A DNA stretch of 64,000 nt from Pseudomonadota bacterium (GTDB lineage: Bacteria > Pseudomonadota > Gammaproteobacteria > Xanthomonadales > Rhodanobacteraceae): contig JAKAWV010000008.1 in the NCBI GenBank assembly GCA_021827205.1, positions 57,069 to 121,068 of the forward strand, given 5' to 3'. The notes under the pieces were generated by a model. That model had not been told where the DNA came from, did not search any database, and was given only the letters and a program-made list of their open reading frames with translations. Position numbers and translations under genes: made by a program. Each line of letters begins with the position of its first letter. The stretch's first letter is position 1. Of this stretch, positions 55,651 to 64,000 are shown in pieces.

Positions 55651-56928
55651 ATGAGCGCGGTGGACCAAACCGTGCATCCGCCGCGCCGCGCGCTGTGGGG
55701 CTGGGCTTCCTATTACGTCGGCAACCACGCCTTCACCACTGCGGTGATCACGGTATTTTTTCCGATCTTCTTCAAGGAGGTCTGGAGCAGCGGCGTCTCG
55801 GTGGAACTGAGTACGCTGCGGCTAGGCATCGCCAACTCGGCGGCCAGCCTGCTGGTGGCGGTGACCGCGCCGCTGCTGGGCGCGATCGCCGATCGCGGCG
55901 GCCACGGCAAGGGTTTCATGCTGATCGCGGCCGGCCTCGGCGTGGCGCTGATGCTGGCGCTGGCGGCGATCCCCGCGGGCGCCTGGGGCTGGGCCGCGCT
56001 GTGCTACGTGCTGGCCTCGGCCGGCAATTTCTGGGGCAACGTGTTCGGCGATGCCATGGTGCTGCGCGTGGGCACGCCGGGGCGCATCGAGCGCACCTCG
56101 GCGATCGGCTACCTCGCCGGGTATGCCGGCGGCGGCGCGTATCTGGCCATCGCCGTGGCGTTGAGCCTGCGCCCGCACTGGTTCGGCCTGCCCGATGCCG
56201 GCGCCGCGGTGCGCTGGATCTTCGCGCTGGGCGCGTTGTGGTGGGCGGCGTTCACGGTGCCGCTGATGCTGTGGGTGCCGGCCGCGCGCAGCGCCGATAC
56301 GCGCCTGCCGCTGCGCCGTGCGCTGCGCGAAGGCATGGTGCAGTTCCTGGCCACCGTGCGCCATGTGCGCGCCTACCGGCCGATCGCGCTGTTCCTGGTC
56401 GCGTACTGGCTGTACATCGATGGCGTCAACACCGTCATCCTGATGGCGGTGGATTACGGCAAGGCCATTGGTCTGGGCAACGGTCCGCTGATCCTGGCGG
56501 TGCTGATGGTGCAGGTCATCGGCATCCCGGCGGCGCTGCTGTTTGGACGTCTGGGTGAGCGCATCGGTCCAAAGCGCGGGATTCTGATTGGCCTGGGCGT
56601 GTACGTGGCGGCCAGCGCCTTCGCCGCGGGCATGCATCACGCCTGGCAGTTTTTCGCGTTGGCCGCGGCGGTGGGCATGGTGCAGGGCGGCGTGCAGTTG
56701 CTGTCGCGCGCCTACTTCGCGCGGCTGGTGCCGCAGGATCGCGCCGGCGAGTTCTTCGGCTTCTACAACATGCTCGGCGAATTCGCCGCGATCCTCGGTC
56801 CGCTGCTGATCGGCCTCACCAGCTACCTCACGCAGGATCCGCGCGCGTCGATCCTCTCGGTGATCGTGCTGTTCGCGCTCGGCGGCGGCCTGCTGTTGCG
56901 CGTGCCCACGGTGCGCGCGCAAGTCTGA
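55651..56928 (+). CDS. MFS transporter, UMF1/Atg22 type
   Basis: This 425-residue protein has 12 hydrophobic helices. The N-terminus LWGWASYYVGNHAFTTAVITVFFPIFF is typical of the UMF1 (Atg22-like) branch of the major facilitator superfamily; later blocks include GNVFGDAMVLRVG and YFARLVPQDRAGEFFGFYNMLGEFAAILGPLL. Eukaryotic Atg22 exports amino acids from vacuoles; bacterial substrates are unknown. A 156-base spacer without features separates it from purT. Confidence 0.88.
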   Translation: MSAVDQTVHPPRRALWGWASYYVGNHAFTTAVITVFFPIFFKEVWSSGVSVELSTLRLGIANSAASLLVAVTAPLLGAIADRGGHGKGFMLIAAGLGVALMLALAAIPAGAWGWAALCYVLASAGNFWGNVFGDAMVLRVGTPGRIERTSAIGYLAGYAGGGAYLAIAVALSLRPHWFGLPDAGAAVRWIFALGALWWAAFTVPLMLWVPAARSADTRLPLRRALREGMVQFLATVRHVRAYRPIALFLVAYWLYIDGVNTVILMAVDYGKAIGLGNGPLILAVLMVQVIGIPAALLFGRLGERIGPKRGILIGLGVYVAASAFAAGMHHAWQFFALAAAVGMVQGGVQLLSRAYFARLVPQDRAGEFFGFYNMLGEFAAILGPLLIGLTSYLTQDPRASILSVIVLFALGGGLLLRVPTVRAQV

Positions 56929-57089
56929 GCGTTGCCGTGGCACACGATACGTTCGGCGCAACGCCCTGGTTTGCGCGCGCCGAACCGGCAACGAGCCTGC
57001 ATGCGCCTTAAGCATGATGGCTTGACGCCAGGCACATGCCACGCAATGGTGCGCGGCAGCTTGGCCAAGTGCAGGGAAGGTCTGCCTCG

Positions 57090-59540
57090 ATGCGGTTGAC
57101 TCGCAACGCATGGCTGGTGAGCGCGCACGTCCTGGTCATCCTGGCCACGGTGGCCTGTGCGTTGGCCTTGGCCCTCTACCGCATCACCACGAACCCCGGC
57201 ATTCCCGGAGCGGATCCGCATTACCGATATTGGGCCTTGGGCTATGCACGGCCCACGGGCGTCAGCTTCGCAACGGTCGGCAGTTGGACGGTCGATGACC
57301 TGCCGCCCTTGCTGCCGCATGGCTTCTCCATCGGCAGTGCTGACTGGACAAACTCGAGTTTTTCACTCAAGCGCGGCGGCGCAAGGCAGAAAATCGGTAG
57401 CGAATGGGTGCAGGGCGACTACCTAGCCGCACTGCACCTGCATGTACTGGCAGGCCGGCTGTTGACCTTGGCCGACGTGTATCACGCGCGGCCCGTCGCG
57501 GTGATCTCGGAGCCCAGTGCGCGAAAACTGTTCGGCGGTGCGGCGGCGGCCCTCGGCCGGCACCTCTATGGCCCCAGTGGTTATGCCGTCACCATCGTCG
57601 GCGTGCTACCCGCGGGGTTTGCCGGCACGAATCGCGCGTTTGCTGCGCAACTTTGGATGCCCTTCGATCTGGGAAATGCCTTGTATGAGGGTCAAGTGCT
57701 GCATCCCAAGCCGGGACAACGTGCAGATTTGCTGTACTCAGAAATGGGTATCGCGCCCCTGCTCAGCACGCCCGCCCAAGCCTCCCGGGTCGAGGTCGAC
57801 ACCGTCTTGCAGCGGTTGCTGACCAGCCCCGCGACCCGCAAGCTGTTCCCGCCCGATGTGACGGCGCTGGTGCCGTCGCAACCCTACAGTCATTTCCCCG
57901 ATGCCGAACGGGCGGCCGCGCGGCGCGTGCGCCTGTTTCTCGATCTGGCCCTCGGCGCACTGGCGCTGGCCGTGGCCAATGTGCTGGCCATTACCTGGCT
58001 GCAGTATCTGCGGCAGCGCCCGGTGCTGCGACTGGAGCGCATTCTGGGTGCGCAGCGTGCGCATTGGCTGCGCCGTGTCCTCGCGCGCGGCGCGCTGACT
58101 TTCCTGCTTTCCTTTGCTTTGGCATTGCCGGTGTTCTGGCTTGCGCTGCATCTGCTCAAACGCGAAATCAAGGAGAGCTATCTGGCGCAGTACCTGCAGG
58201 TGCATCTGCTATGGGCTTCCTTTGCATCGTGGCTCGCGTTGCTGCTGCTCGTGCTGTGGGTGATCGAGAGCCTGCCGTTCGTGTTGTTGCTGTGGCGCGA
58301 GCGTGTGGATGAAGGCCCGCGCGTCATCGGCAGCGCCGGGGACCGGCGCGTCGGGGCCGGATTGCAGGTGCTGGAAGTCCTGCTGGCGGCGACGCTGAGT
58401 ATTGTGGCGGCGTGGTCCATGCAGCAGGCCTGGCGCATCGCGCACGCCAACCTCGGCTTTCTGGATCGACCGGCGACCCTGGTGACGATCGCACCGCGTG
58501 ACGTTCAGATCCCGCTGCCGCTGGAGACGGCACGGCATGCAGAGTTGCTGATGCGCCAACTCGTGCAGGCGACCCGTGGCGTGTTGCTTGGCGCCGTGGC
58601 GGGGTTCGGGCCGCAAATCAGTGCCCACGACTTCGCTTTGCAGTATCCGCATACGCTCAGTGTCGGCACGCGAACCGGGGACGCGTGCCACATTTCCATG
58701 ACACCCGACTGGGTGACGGCAACCGGCATGCATTTGCTTGCCGGTGAGAACCTTGCGCGCAGGCCGCAGGCGAACGGGGTACTCATCGACGCGACTGTTG
58801 CCGACCGGCTGTTCGGTTCGCCTGCGGCCGCCATCGGGCGAACCATCGACGACTCAGAGTTTCTGCCGAACTTCCAGGCAGTGGTACGTGGGGTCGTGAC
58901 GCCGATCCAGTTGGCGGGTGCCGGGCAGCCGCAGTGCCCGAGCGTGTTTCGTGACAAGCGCGCCAATGGCATCAATTTTCTCTATGCCTCCAGCACCCTG
59001 GCCATCGCCCGCGTCACGACCGCGGCACAGCGCGCACGCCTGCGTCAGGTGTTGAACCGTGCCTTGGTGCAGCAAGGTGCCGCAAAGTTCTCACGCATCG
59101 AGCGCATCGAAGGCAGCGCGGCGATGCGTGCCCGGTTGGCAGCGCGCGTGGTGGATCAGGCACAGCACATGGCATGGCTGGCACTGTTTGCCTGGGCGAT
59201 CGCATTGATCGGGATCGTGGCGCTGCTGCGCCTGTCCCTGGCGCAACGCAAGCGGCTGCTGGCGATACGCAGCGCACTGGGCGAGTGCCCGACGCACGTG
59301 TACCGCGATGTCGTGCTGGGTACGCTGCTGCTGGCCGGCCTCGGCATGGGCGTTTTGCTGTTTTTTCTGCCGTGGCTGGCGCAGCAGTTCGCGCTGCTCT
59401 CCGGCGCGCGGGCGCTGCCCTTCGGCGCGGCCACCTGGATCGCGCTGGCCGTGCTGCTGCTGGCGGTGTTCCTCGTCGCGCATTTCCCCGCGCGCCGCGC
59501 CGCGCGCGCCGAGCCGGCGGCGAGCCTGCATGAGCTGTAA
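57090..59540 (+). CDS. Orphan FtsX/MacB-type ABC permease
   Basis: This 816-residue protein has an N-terminal helix, a MacB-like periplasmic domain (GSEWVQGDYLAALHLHVLAGR, RPVAVISEPSARKLFGG), a first group of helices, a second periplasmic domain (WVTATGMHLLAGENL, GVLIDATVADRLFG) and a final FtsX group (WLALFAWAIALIGIVALLRL, LAIRSALGECPTHVY). This two-cassette architecture matches duplicated orphan permeases, but no ATPase gene is adjacent. ATG at MRLTRNAWL follows GAAGG; MPRNGARQL 18 codons earlier is possible. Role unknown. Confidence 0.8.
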   Translation: MRLTRNAWLVSAHVLVILATVACALALALYRITTNPGIPGADPHYRYWALGYARPTGVSFATVGSWTVDDLPPLLPHGFSIGSADWTNSSFSLKRGGARQKIGSEWVQGDYLAALHLHVLAGRLLTLADVYHARPVAVISEPSARKLFGGAAAALGRHLYGPSGYAVTIVGVLPAGFAGTNRAFAAQLWMPFDLGNALYEGQVLHPKPGQRADLLYSEMGIAPLLSTPAQASRVEVDTVLQRLLTSPATRKLFPPDVTALVPSQPYSHFPDAERAAARRVRLFLDLALGALALAVANVLAITWLQYLRQRPVLRLERILGAQRAHWLRRVLARGALTFLLSFALALPVFWLALHLLKREIKESYLAQYLQVHLLWASFASWLALLLLVLWVIESLPFVLLLWRERVDEGPRVIGSAGDRRVGAGLQVLEVLLAATLSIVAAWSMQQAWRIAHANLGFLDRPATLVTIAPRDVQIPLPLETARHAELLMRQLVQATRGVLLGAVAGFGPQISAHDFALQYPHTLSVGTRTGDACHISMTPDWVTATGMHLLAGENLARRPQANGVLIDATVADRLFGSPAAAIGRTIDDSEFLPNFQAVVRGVVTPIQLAGAGQPQCPSVFRDKRANGINFLYASSTLAIARVTTAAQRARLRQVLNRALVQQGAAKFSRIERIEGSAAMRARLAARVVDQAQHMAWLALFAWAIALIGIVALLRLSLAQRKRLLAIRSALGECPTHVYRDVVLGTLLLAGLGMGVLLFFLPWLAQQFALLSGARALPFGAATWIALAVLLLAVFLVAHFPARRAARAEPAASLHEL

Positions 59541-59930
59541 GCACGCGCGCTGCATGCTCAGGCGGCCATTGCCGCTGAAACCTGCCAGTACGTGCATACG
59601 CCGACATTACGAATTCGCCAGGCGCGCGCGGCCACGCGGTTCGCGCCAGTTGCACGCAGGGCGCGGCCTGTCTGGCGCAGCGGCGCGCAGTTGTGCACAT
59701 GCGGTGCGTGACACGGTGGCGTTTGCGTGGTGGCCAGCATTACGTCGTGTAGTCCGCGTGTAGGCGGCGGTGGAACCACGTGCTGCGCGCATCGGTCTGA
59801 TATCCGGTTCGATGGCGTGCGCACCCGCCCGCGGCAGTCGCGGGCACGGCCATCGCGCGCTGCGCGTTTTGCCGCCACGCACCATCGTCAACGGATTTGC
59901 GTCTATCGCCTGATGAGGATCATCCGACCC
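59541..59930. other. Intergenic stretch without recognised gene
   Basis: This 390-base spacer between the permease and the first DUF3857 gene holds no convincing coding frame, repeat or terminator. Open frames here are Arg-rich shadows. GAGGAT at 59915-59920, ten bases before the ATG of the next gene, may be its ribosome binding site. Confidence 0.5.
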
Positions 59931-61826
59931 ATGAACCCGAAATCGCTGCATACCACTCTGGCCTGCGCCATCGCGCTGGCCCTGATCGCCGGCACCGGCG
60001 TGGCCCGCGCCGCCGATACCAGCGGCGCCGATGTGCGCGTGCTCAGCTTCCATGCCGATGTGCATGTGCAGCCCAGTGGCGCCTATACCGACCGGCAGAC
60101 GCAGGCGATCGAGGCGCTGACGCGCACCGGCGCGCAGTCGCTGAACCCGTACCAGGAGGAATTCTCCAAGTCGATGGCGACGCTGAAGGTGGAATCGGCC
60201 TACATCGTCAAGGCCGACGGCCAGCGCATCGACATCCCGGCCGCCGACATCGTCGTGCGCCCGGCGCCGGCGCCGCCTGGTTCGAATGGCTCGCCGATCT
60301 ACGACAATTCGCTGATGCTCAGCGTGGGTCTGCCCGGTTTCAACAAGGGCGACACGCTGCACCTGCAAACACTGAAGACGCAGCGCGAGGCTTATTTTCC
60401 CAAGCAGTTTTTCGGTGTCTGGGGGCCGGCCGAGAACGAGTCCGCGCGTGACCAGAAGATCGTCGTGCACGGCCCGGCCGGCATGCGGCTGCGCGCCGCG
60501 CAACGCGGCGGCTGGACGATCGCGCACGGCACCGCCGGCGGCAGCGAGACCTTCACCGCGACGCTGGCCGAGCATCACGCCGAGTTCCCCGGCACCGCGA
60601 CCGTGGATGCTTCCGACTACAGCCCGGTGTTCGAGGTCAGCAGTTTTCCCAGTTGGGCCGCGGTGGGCGCGGCGTACTGGTCCACCGCGCAGGCCAAGGC
60701 GGCGGTGACGCCGCTGGTCAAGCAGGTGGCCGATCAGGTCGCCGGCAAGCTGCACGGCTGGGACGCGGTGCAGGCGCTGTATATGTGGGAGTCGCAACAC
60801 ATCCACTACATCGGCCTGGAGCTGGGCGTGGGCGGCTACGTGCCGATCTCGGCCAACACCACGCTGCAGACCGGCTATGGCGACTGCAAGCAGCACTCGA
60901 CCCTGCTCGAGGCGCTGCTGGCCGCGCGCGGCATCCAGGTCGATCCGGTGCTGATCAACTGGAGCAACGGCTTCAACCTGCTGCCGCTGCCGGGGCTGGA
61001 TTTCAACCACGCCATCGACTATCTGCCCAAGTACCACGTGTTCCTCGATGCCACCGGCGAGTTCGAGACGCCCGGACAACTGGCCATCGGCGAGCGCGAC
61101 AAGGACGTCGTCATCTCCGGCCCGCATTCGCGCCTGGCGCGCACGCCCGGCGCCGAGCCCGCGCACAACAAGCTGGTGTATGACGCGACCCTGCATCTGG
61201 CCGCCGACGGCACGCTCACGGGTACGGCGCACATGACCACGCACGGCTGGTGGGCGTGGTTCAACCGCATGATCTTTTCCGAGGTGCCGCCGGGCGCCTA
61301 CGGCCGCCTGATGAACATGCTGCTGACGCCCAGCGGCGGCGGCAGCGGCAGCTTCCAGCCGGGCAATCCGGCGCTGCTTGACCAGCCCATGCAAGTCGCC
61401 GCGACCTGGACCACGCCGGCCTATGCGCTGCCCGGCAAGACGCTGAGCGTGCCGCTGCCGGCCGGCCCCTACCTGGTGCCGAGCATGGCCGGCACCTCCG
61501 ACCCGGTCAGTGCGTTGACCGCGGTGATCGGACCGGACAGCCGCCGCCACAGCGTGAGCACGTACTTCGGCGAAGTCGATTGGCGCAGCACGCTGAGCCT
61601 GCCGGCCGGCTACGCGCCCACGTACCTGCCGCCGAAAACCAGGCTGCGCAACGCGGCCGGCAGCTTCACCTACACGGTGCAGGACACCAACGGCACGGTG
61701 AGCGCGAGTTATCAGCTCAAGCTGGACCACATCGTGTACACGCCGGCGCAATACCCCGCGCTGCGCGCGCTGATGCTGGCGGACCTGCGTGCGCAGCGCG
61801 CCCCGCTGGTGTTCCACCACATCTGA
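59931..61826 (+). CDS. DUF3857 and transglutaminase-like protein, catalytic triad intact
   Basis: This 631-residue protein has a signal peptide (MNPKSLHTTLACAIALALIA, cleavage near VARAAD), a DUF3857 beta domain (residues ~30-250) and a transglutaminase-like domain. The triad is visible: Cys319 in GYGDCKQHSTLL, His360 in FNHAIDYLP and Asp373 in VFLDATG. A C-terminal beta-rich part follows. The enzyme is probably a periplasmic or surface thiol protease or transglutaminase; its substrate is unknown. ATG at MNPK is chosen over one six codons upstream. The next gene is a paralogue, 12 bases away. Confidence 0.85.
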   Translation: MNPKSLHTTLACAIALALIAGTGVARAADTSGADVRVLSFHADVHVQPSGAYTDRQTQAIEALTRTGAQSLNPYQEEFSKSMATLKVESAYIVKADGQRIDIPAADIVVRPAPAPPGSNGSPIYDNSLMLSVGLPGFNKGDTLHLQTLKTQREAYFPKQFFGVWGPAENESARDQKIVVHGPAGMRLRAAQRGGWTIAHGTAGGSETFTATLAEHHAEFPGTATVDASDYSPVFEVSSFPSWAAVGAAYWSTAQAKAAVTPLVKQVADQVAGKLHGWDAVQALYMWESQHIHYIGLELGVGGYVPISANTTLQTGYGDCKQHSTLLEALLAARGIQVDPVLINWSNGFNLLPLPGLDFNHAIDYLPKYHVFLDATGEFETPGQLAIGERDKDVVISGPHSRLARTPGAEPAHNKLVYDATLHLAADGTLTGTAHMTTHGWWAWFNRMIFSEVPPGAYGRLMNMLLTPSGGGSGSFQPGNPALLDQPMQVAATWTTPAYALPGKTLSVPLPAGPYLVPSMAGTSDPVSALTAVIGPDSRRHSVSTYFGEVDWRSTLSLPAGYAPTYLPPKTRLRNAAGSFTYTVQDTNGTVSASYQLKLDHIVYTPAQYPALRALMLADLRAQRAPLVFHHI

Positions 61827-61838
61827 CAAGGATCTGCC

Positions 61839-63707
61839 ATGAAGCTCAACAAGACCGCAATCGCCAGCGCGATTTCACTCGCTTGCCTGGTGCTGGCCGT
61901 GCAGGCCAATGCCGCGCCCGCCGCACCGCAGGTCAACTACCAGATCCTCAAGCAATCCATCGCGCTGCACGTCAACGCGGACGGCAGCTACAGCGAAACC
62001 GTGTCGCGCGTGTCGCAGCCGTTGACCATCGCGGGCGTGTCCGCGGTGGGGCATGTGGAGATCGCCTATCCGGCCAATTTCGCCACCGTGAAAGTGCTCG
62101 ATGCCTACACCGAGACCGTCACCCACCAGCGCGTCGATGTGGTGCCCTCGCAGATCTTCAACCAGTCCACGCCGACCGCGGTGCAGGCACCGTTCCTCAG
62201 CGACGGCCACGTGATGAGCCTGCTGTACTCGGCGGTGACGCCGGGCGCCGAGGTGCACCTGAAATACATCGAGACCTTCAAGCGCCCATACCTGCCCGGC
62301 GTGTACGCCATCTCCGAGGCGCTGGCGCCGGAGATTCCGGTGCAAGCCACCGACATCAGCATCACCGCGCCCAAGAGCATGCACCTGCACTACCAGGCGC
62401 GCGGGCCGTGGCATGAGACGCGCGCGTCCAGTGGCGACATGGAAACCCTGACCGCGAGCGCGGCCTCGCCCTCGGTGGACTTCCCGCCGATGAATACCGC
62501 CGCCATCACCCAGTACGCGCCGATGGCGGTGCTGAGCACGGCCAGTGGCTGGCCGGCGATCGCGCGGGCCTACGACCAACTCGCCGGCAACGCGATGCAG
62601 GTGACGCCCGCGATCCGCGCGACGGCGCAGAAGGTCGCCGACGGCGCCGGCGGCGAGGTGGCGGTGGCCCGCATCTATCACTGGATGCAGCAGCACGTGC
62701 AGTCGGTGAATGTCGATTACCACCACGCCGGCTTCCAGCCGCCCACCGCGCAGAGCACGTTCGCGCGCAGCCTCGGTGACAGCAACGCCAACGTGGCACT
62801 GCTGTGCGCGATGTTGCGTGCGCAGGGCATCGCCGCGGTGCCGGCGCTGATCTCGCCGGCGCAGCGCTTCGTGCCGTATCCGGGCGCCGATCCGTTCGCG
62901 TTCAACCATTTCCTGGCCTATGTGCCGGCGTACCACCTGTTCCTCGATACCGGCGCGCGCTACGCCGGCGTCGAGGCCTTGCCCGCCGCCGACCAGGGCC
63001 GCCCGGTGCTGATCACCGGAGCCAACCCGCAGTTCACGCGCACGCCCGGCCCCGCGCCCGGATTGGTGCAAGCGCGCGAAGTGCAAAACCTCACGCTGCT
63101 GCGCAACGGCGATATCGACGGCACCAGCGTGCAAACCGCGGCTGGCTGGCGCGCCATGCTGGTGCGCCAGGATGTGCTCGGCGACCGCAGCGGCCGGCGC
63201 CTGCAGCAGTTCATGCAGAACGGCTTCTACCTCGGCGGCAAGGCCGGCTCGATGCACGTGGTCGATGTGCGCAACCGCGAGGATCTGGACAAGCCGGTGG
63301 AGATGACCTTGCAGTGGCACGACAGCGACGCCGCCATCCCCGGCAAGCAGATGGCGCTGCTGCTGCCAACCCCCGGCACCATCGCCGCGACGCTGGTGCC
63401 CTTCACCAGTCAGGCCACGCGCAAGTATCCCAGCGTGCTGCAGCCGGTGACCATTCAGCAGGTCATGCACCTGCACCTGCCCGCCGGCATGCAGCCCGAG
63501 CAACTGCCGCAGAACCGGAACATGAGCACGCCCTTCGGCACCTACACGGTGAACTATCGCTATGCCGACGGCGTGCTCAACGTGGACAAGCGCCTGCAGC
63601 TCACGCAGTTCGTGGTCAGCCCGCAGGAATACCCCGAGCTGCACAAACTGGCGCTGCTGGCGGTCAGCAGCGAACGCAAGGCGGTGGTGCTGCACGGCGC
63701 GGGGTGA
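61839..63707 (+). CDS. DUF3857 and transglutaminase-like protein with lost catalytic cysteine
   Basis: This 622-residue paralogue of the preceding gene has a signal peptide (MKLNKTAIASAISLACLVLA, cleavage near ANAAP) and the same two-domain layout. At the position of GDC in the neighbour it reads SLGDSNANVALLC, so Ser315 replaces the catalytic Cys. His357 (FNHFLAYVP) and Asp370 (LFLDTG) remain. No frameshift is seen, and the gene is full length, so the change looks selected. A non-enzymatic partner or inhibitor role is likely. ATG behind AAGGATCTGCC. Confidence 0.87.
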   Translation: MKLNKTAIASAISLACLVLAVQANAAPAAPQVNYQILKQSIALHVNADGSYSETVSRVSQPLTIAGVSAVGHVEIAYPANFATVKVLDAYTETVTHQRVDVVPSQIFNQSTPTAVQAPFLSDGHVMSLLYSAVTPGAEVHLKYIETFKRPYLPGVYAISEALAPEIPVQATDISITAPKSMHLHYQARGPWHETRASSGDMETLTASAASPSVDFPPMNTAAITQYAPMAVLSTASGWPAIARAYDQLAGNAMQVTPAIRATAQKVADGAGGEVAVARIYHWMQQHVQSVNVDYHHAGFQPPTAQSTFARSLGDSNANVALLCAMLRAQGIAAVPALISPAQRFVPYPGADPFAFNHFLAYVPAYHLFLDTGARYAGVEALPAADQGRPVLITGANPQFTRTPGPAPGLVQAREVQNLTLLRNGDIDGTSVQTAAGWRAMLVRQDVLGDRSGRRLQQFMQNGFYLGGKAGSMHVVDVRNREDLDKPVEMTLQWHDSDAAIPGKQMALLLPTPGTIAATLVPFTSQATRKYPSVLQPVTIQQVMHLHLPAGMQPEQLPQNRNMSTPFGTYTVNYRYADGVLNVDKRLQLTQFVVSPQEYPELHKLALLAVSSERKAVVLHGAG

Positions 63708-63712
63708 GCCTG

Positions 63713-63946
63713 CGCGTTGATGATCGGCCGCGGGCCGATCATGCGCAGGCGAACGCGCGAGCGCTGTGCGCGAGGGCCGGGGCTGTTTGGCGCGTTGATG
63801 ATCGGCCGCGGGCCGATCATGCGCAGGCGAACGCGCGAGCGCTGTGCGCGAGGGCCGGGGCTGTTTGGCGCGCTGATGATCGGCCGCGGGCCGATCATGC
63901 GCAGGCGAACGCGCGAGCGCTGTGCGCGAGGGCCGGGGCTGTTTGG
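63713..63946. repeat. 78-bp tandem repeat, three copies, each with a perfect palindrome
   Basis: Starting six bases after the preceding stop, a 78-base unit is repeated three times with about one mismatch. Each unit contains TGATCGGCC-GCG-GGCCGATCA, a perfect stem of nine pairs (63721-63741, 63799-63819, 63877-63897). Because 78 is a multiple of three, frames stay open across it and give a 26-residue repeated peptide, but this is probably not coding. It may act as a terminator cluster or BIME-like element. Confidence 0.88.
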
Positions 63947-63986
63947 CCGCGGCGCCGAGTGAGCCGGTGTCGGAGCCGCCAGCCTT

Positions 63987-64000
63987 CGTCATTCCCGCGC
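63987..64000. repeat. REP-type repeat cut by window edge
   Basis: CGTCATTCCCGCGC at the right edge matches the first half of the hairpin family seen at 29822. The other half lies outside the window. Confidence 0.4.

Noticed and set aside
63713..63946. Possible CRISPR array
   Set aside because: Units are contiguous 78-base repeats with no unique spacers, and no cas genes are present.
63717..63962. 81-residue open frame with three copies of a 26-residue repeat
   Set aside because: The frame follows from a 78-base tandem DNA repeat whose unit length is a multiple of three; other frames are open too and no ribosome binding site was seen.

Overview
The window is GC-rich, gene-dense chromosomal DNA from a gammaproteobacterium, most likely a member of the Xanthomonadales (Rhodanobacteraceae or Xanthomonadaceae type). 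The placement is inferred from gene content and style: amiC-mutL linkage, RecBCD, TolB, a MutL with an endonuclease motif, DUF3857/transglutaminase proteins, and many interspersed short palindromic repeats. No rRNA, tRNA or CRISPR was found, and the species was not identified.

Layout. 1-4.7 kb: cell-wall amidase (5' end outside the window), mutL, an orphan HigA-like regulator and tolB. 4.7-8.0 kb (minus strand): a small leader ORF, an OprB-like porin, an NRAMP-family transporter with a non-canonical metal site, and a small membrane protein; together they look like a divalent-metal uptake operon. 8.2-9.9 kb: enoyl-CoA hydratase and an FKBP-type isomerase. 10.0-20.8 kb: one very long branched-chain amino acid operon, leuA-ilvE-leuC-leuD-leuB-ilvD-ilvC-ilvG-ilvM, preceded by a strong promoter, a 57-residue leader peptide with a Leu/Ile cluster and an intrinsic terminator. 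This is a classic-looking attenuator. 20.8-21.4 kb: a large inverted-repeat element.

21.6-23.3 kb: DUF1289, CoA pyrophosphatase and sulfurtransferase genes, overlapping. 23.4-27.0 kb: an accessory region of visibly lower GC with a RelE-like toxin-antitoxin pair, a NYN-domain protein, an isochorismatase-like hydrolase, a TfoX-N protein, a 224-bp MITE-like element with a 6-bp target duplication, gene remnants and brnTA. 27.4-33.3 kb: RBBP9-like hydrolase, a HipA-family kinase lying between two copies of a 76-79 bp repeat, and a zinc-ribbon/HEAT protein overlapping a dynamin-like GTPase. 33.4-42.0 kb: recC-recB-recD.

42.3-54.2 kb: mostly minus-strand housekeeping and membrane genes (cupin, WrbA, CPBP protease, cyclophilin-like isomerase, phosphoesterase, PadR with its HAAS-domain partner, MarC, MAPEG, alpha/beta hydrolase), then an SPFH/membrane protein/ribbon-helix-helix operon with a palindromic operator candidate, and a secreted protein. 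54.3-64 kb: purT, an MFS transporter, a large orphan FtsX/MacB-type permease, and two tandem DUF3857-transglutaminase proteins, of which the second has lost the catalytic cysteine. A 78-bp tandem repeat carrying perfect palindromes ends the window.

The signals most worth follow-up are the leu/ilv attenuator with a possibly leaderless leader peptide, the porin/NRAMP-like metal operon with a hairpin-sequestered ribosome binding site, the active/inactive transglutaminase pair, the GTPase-HEAT pair, and several mobile or repeat elements.
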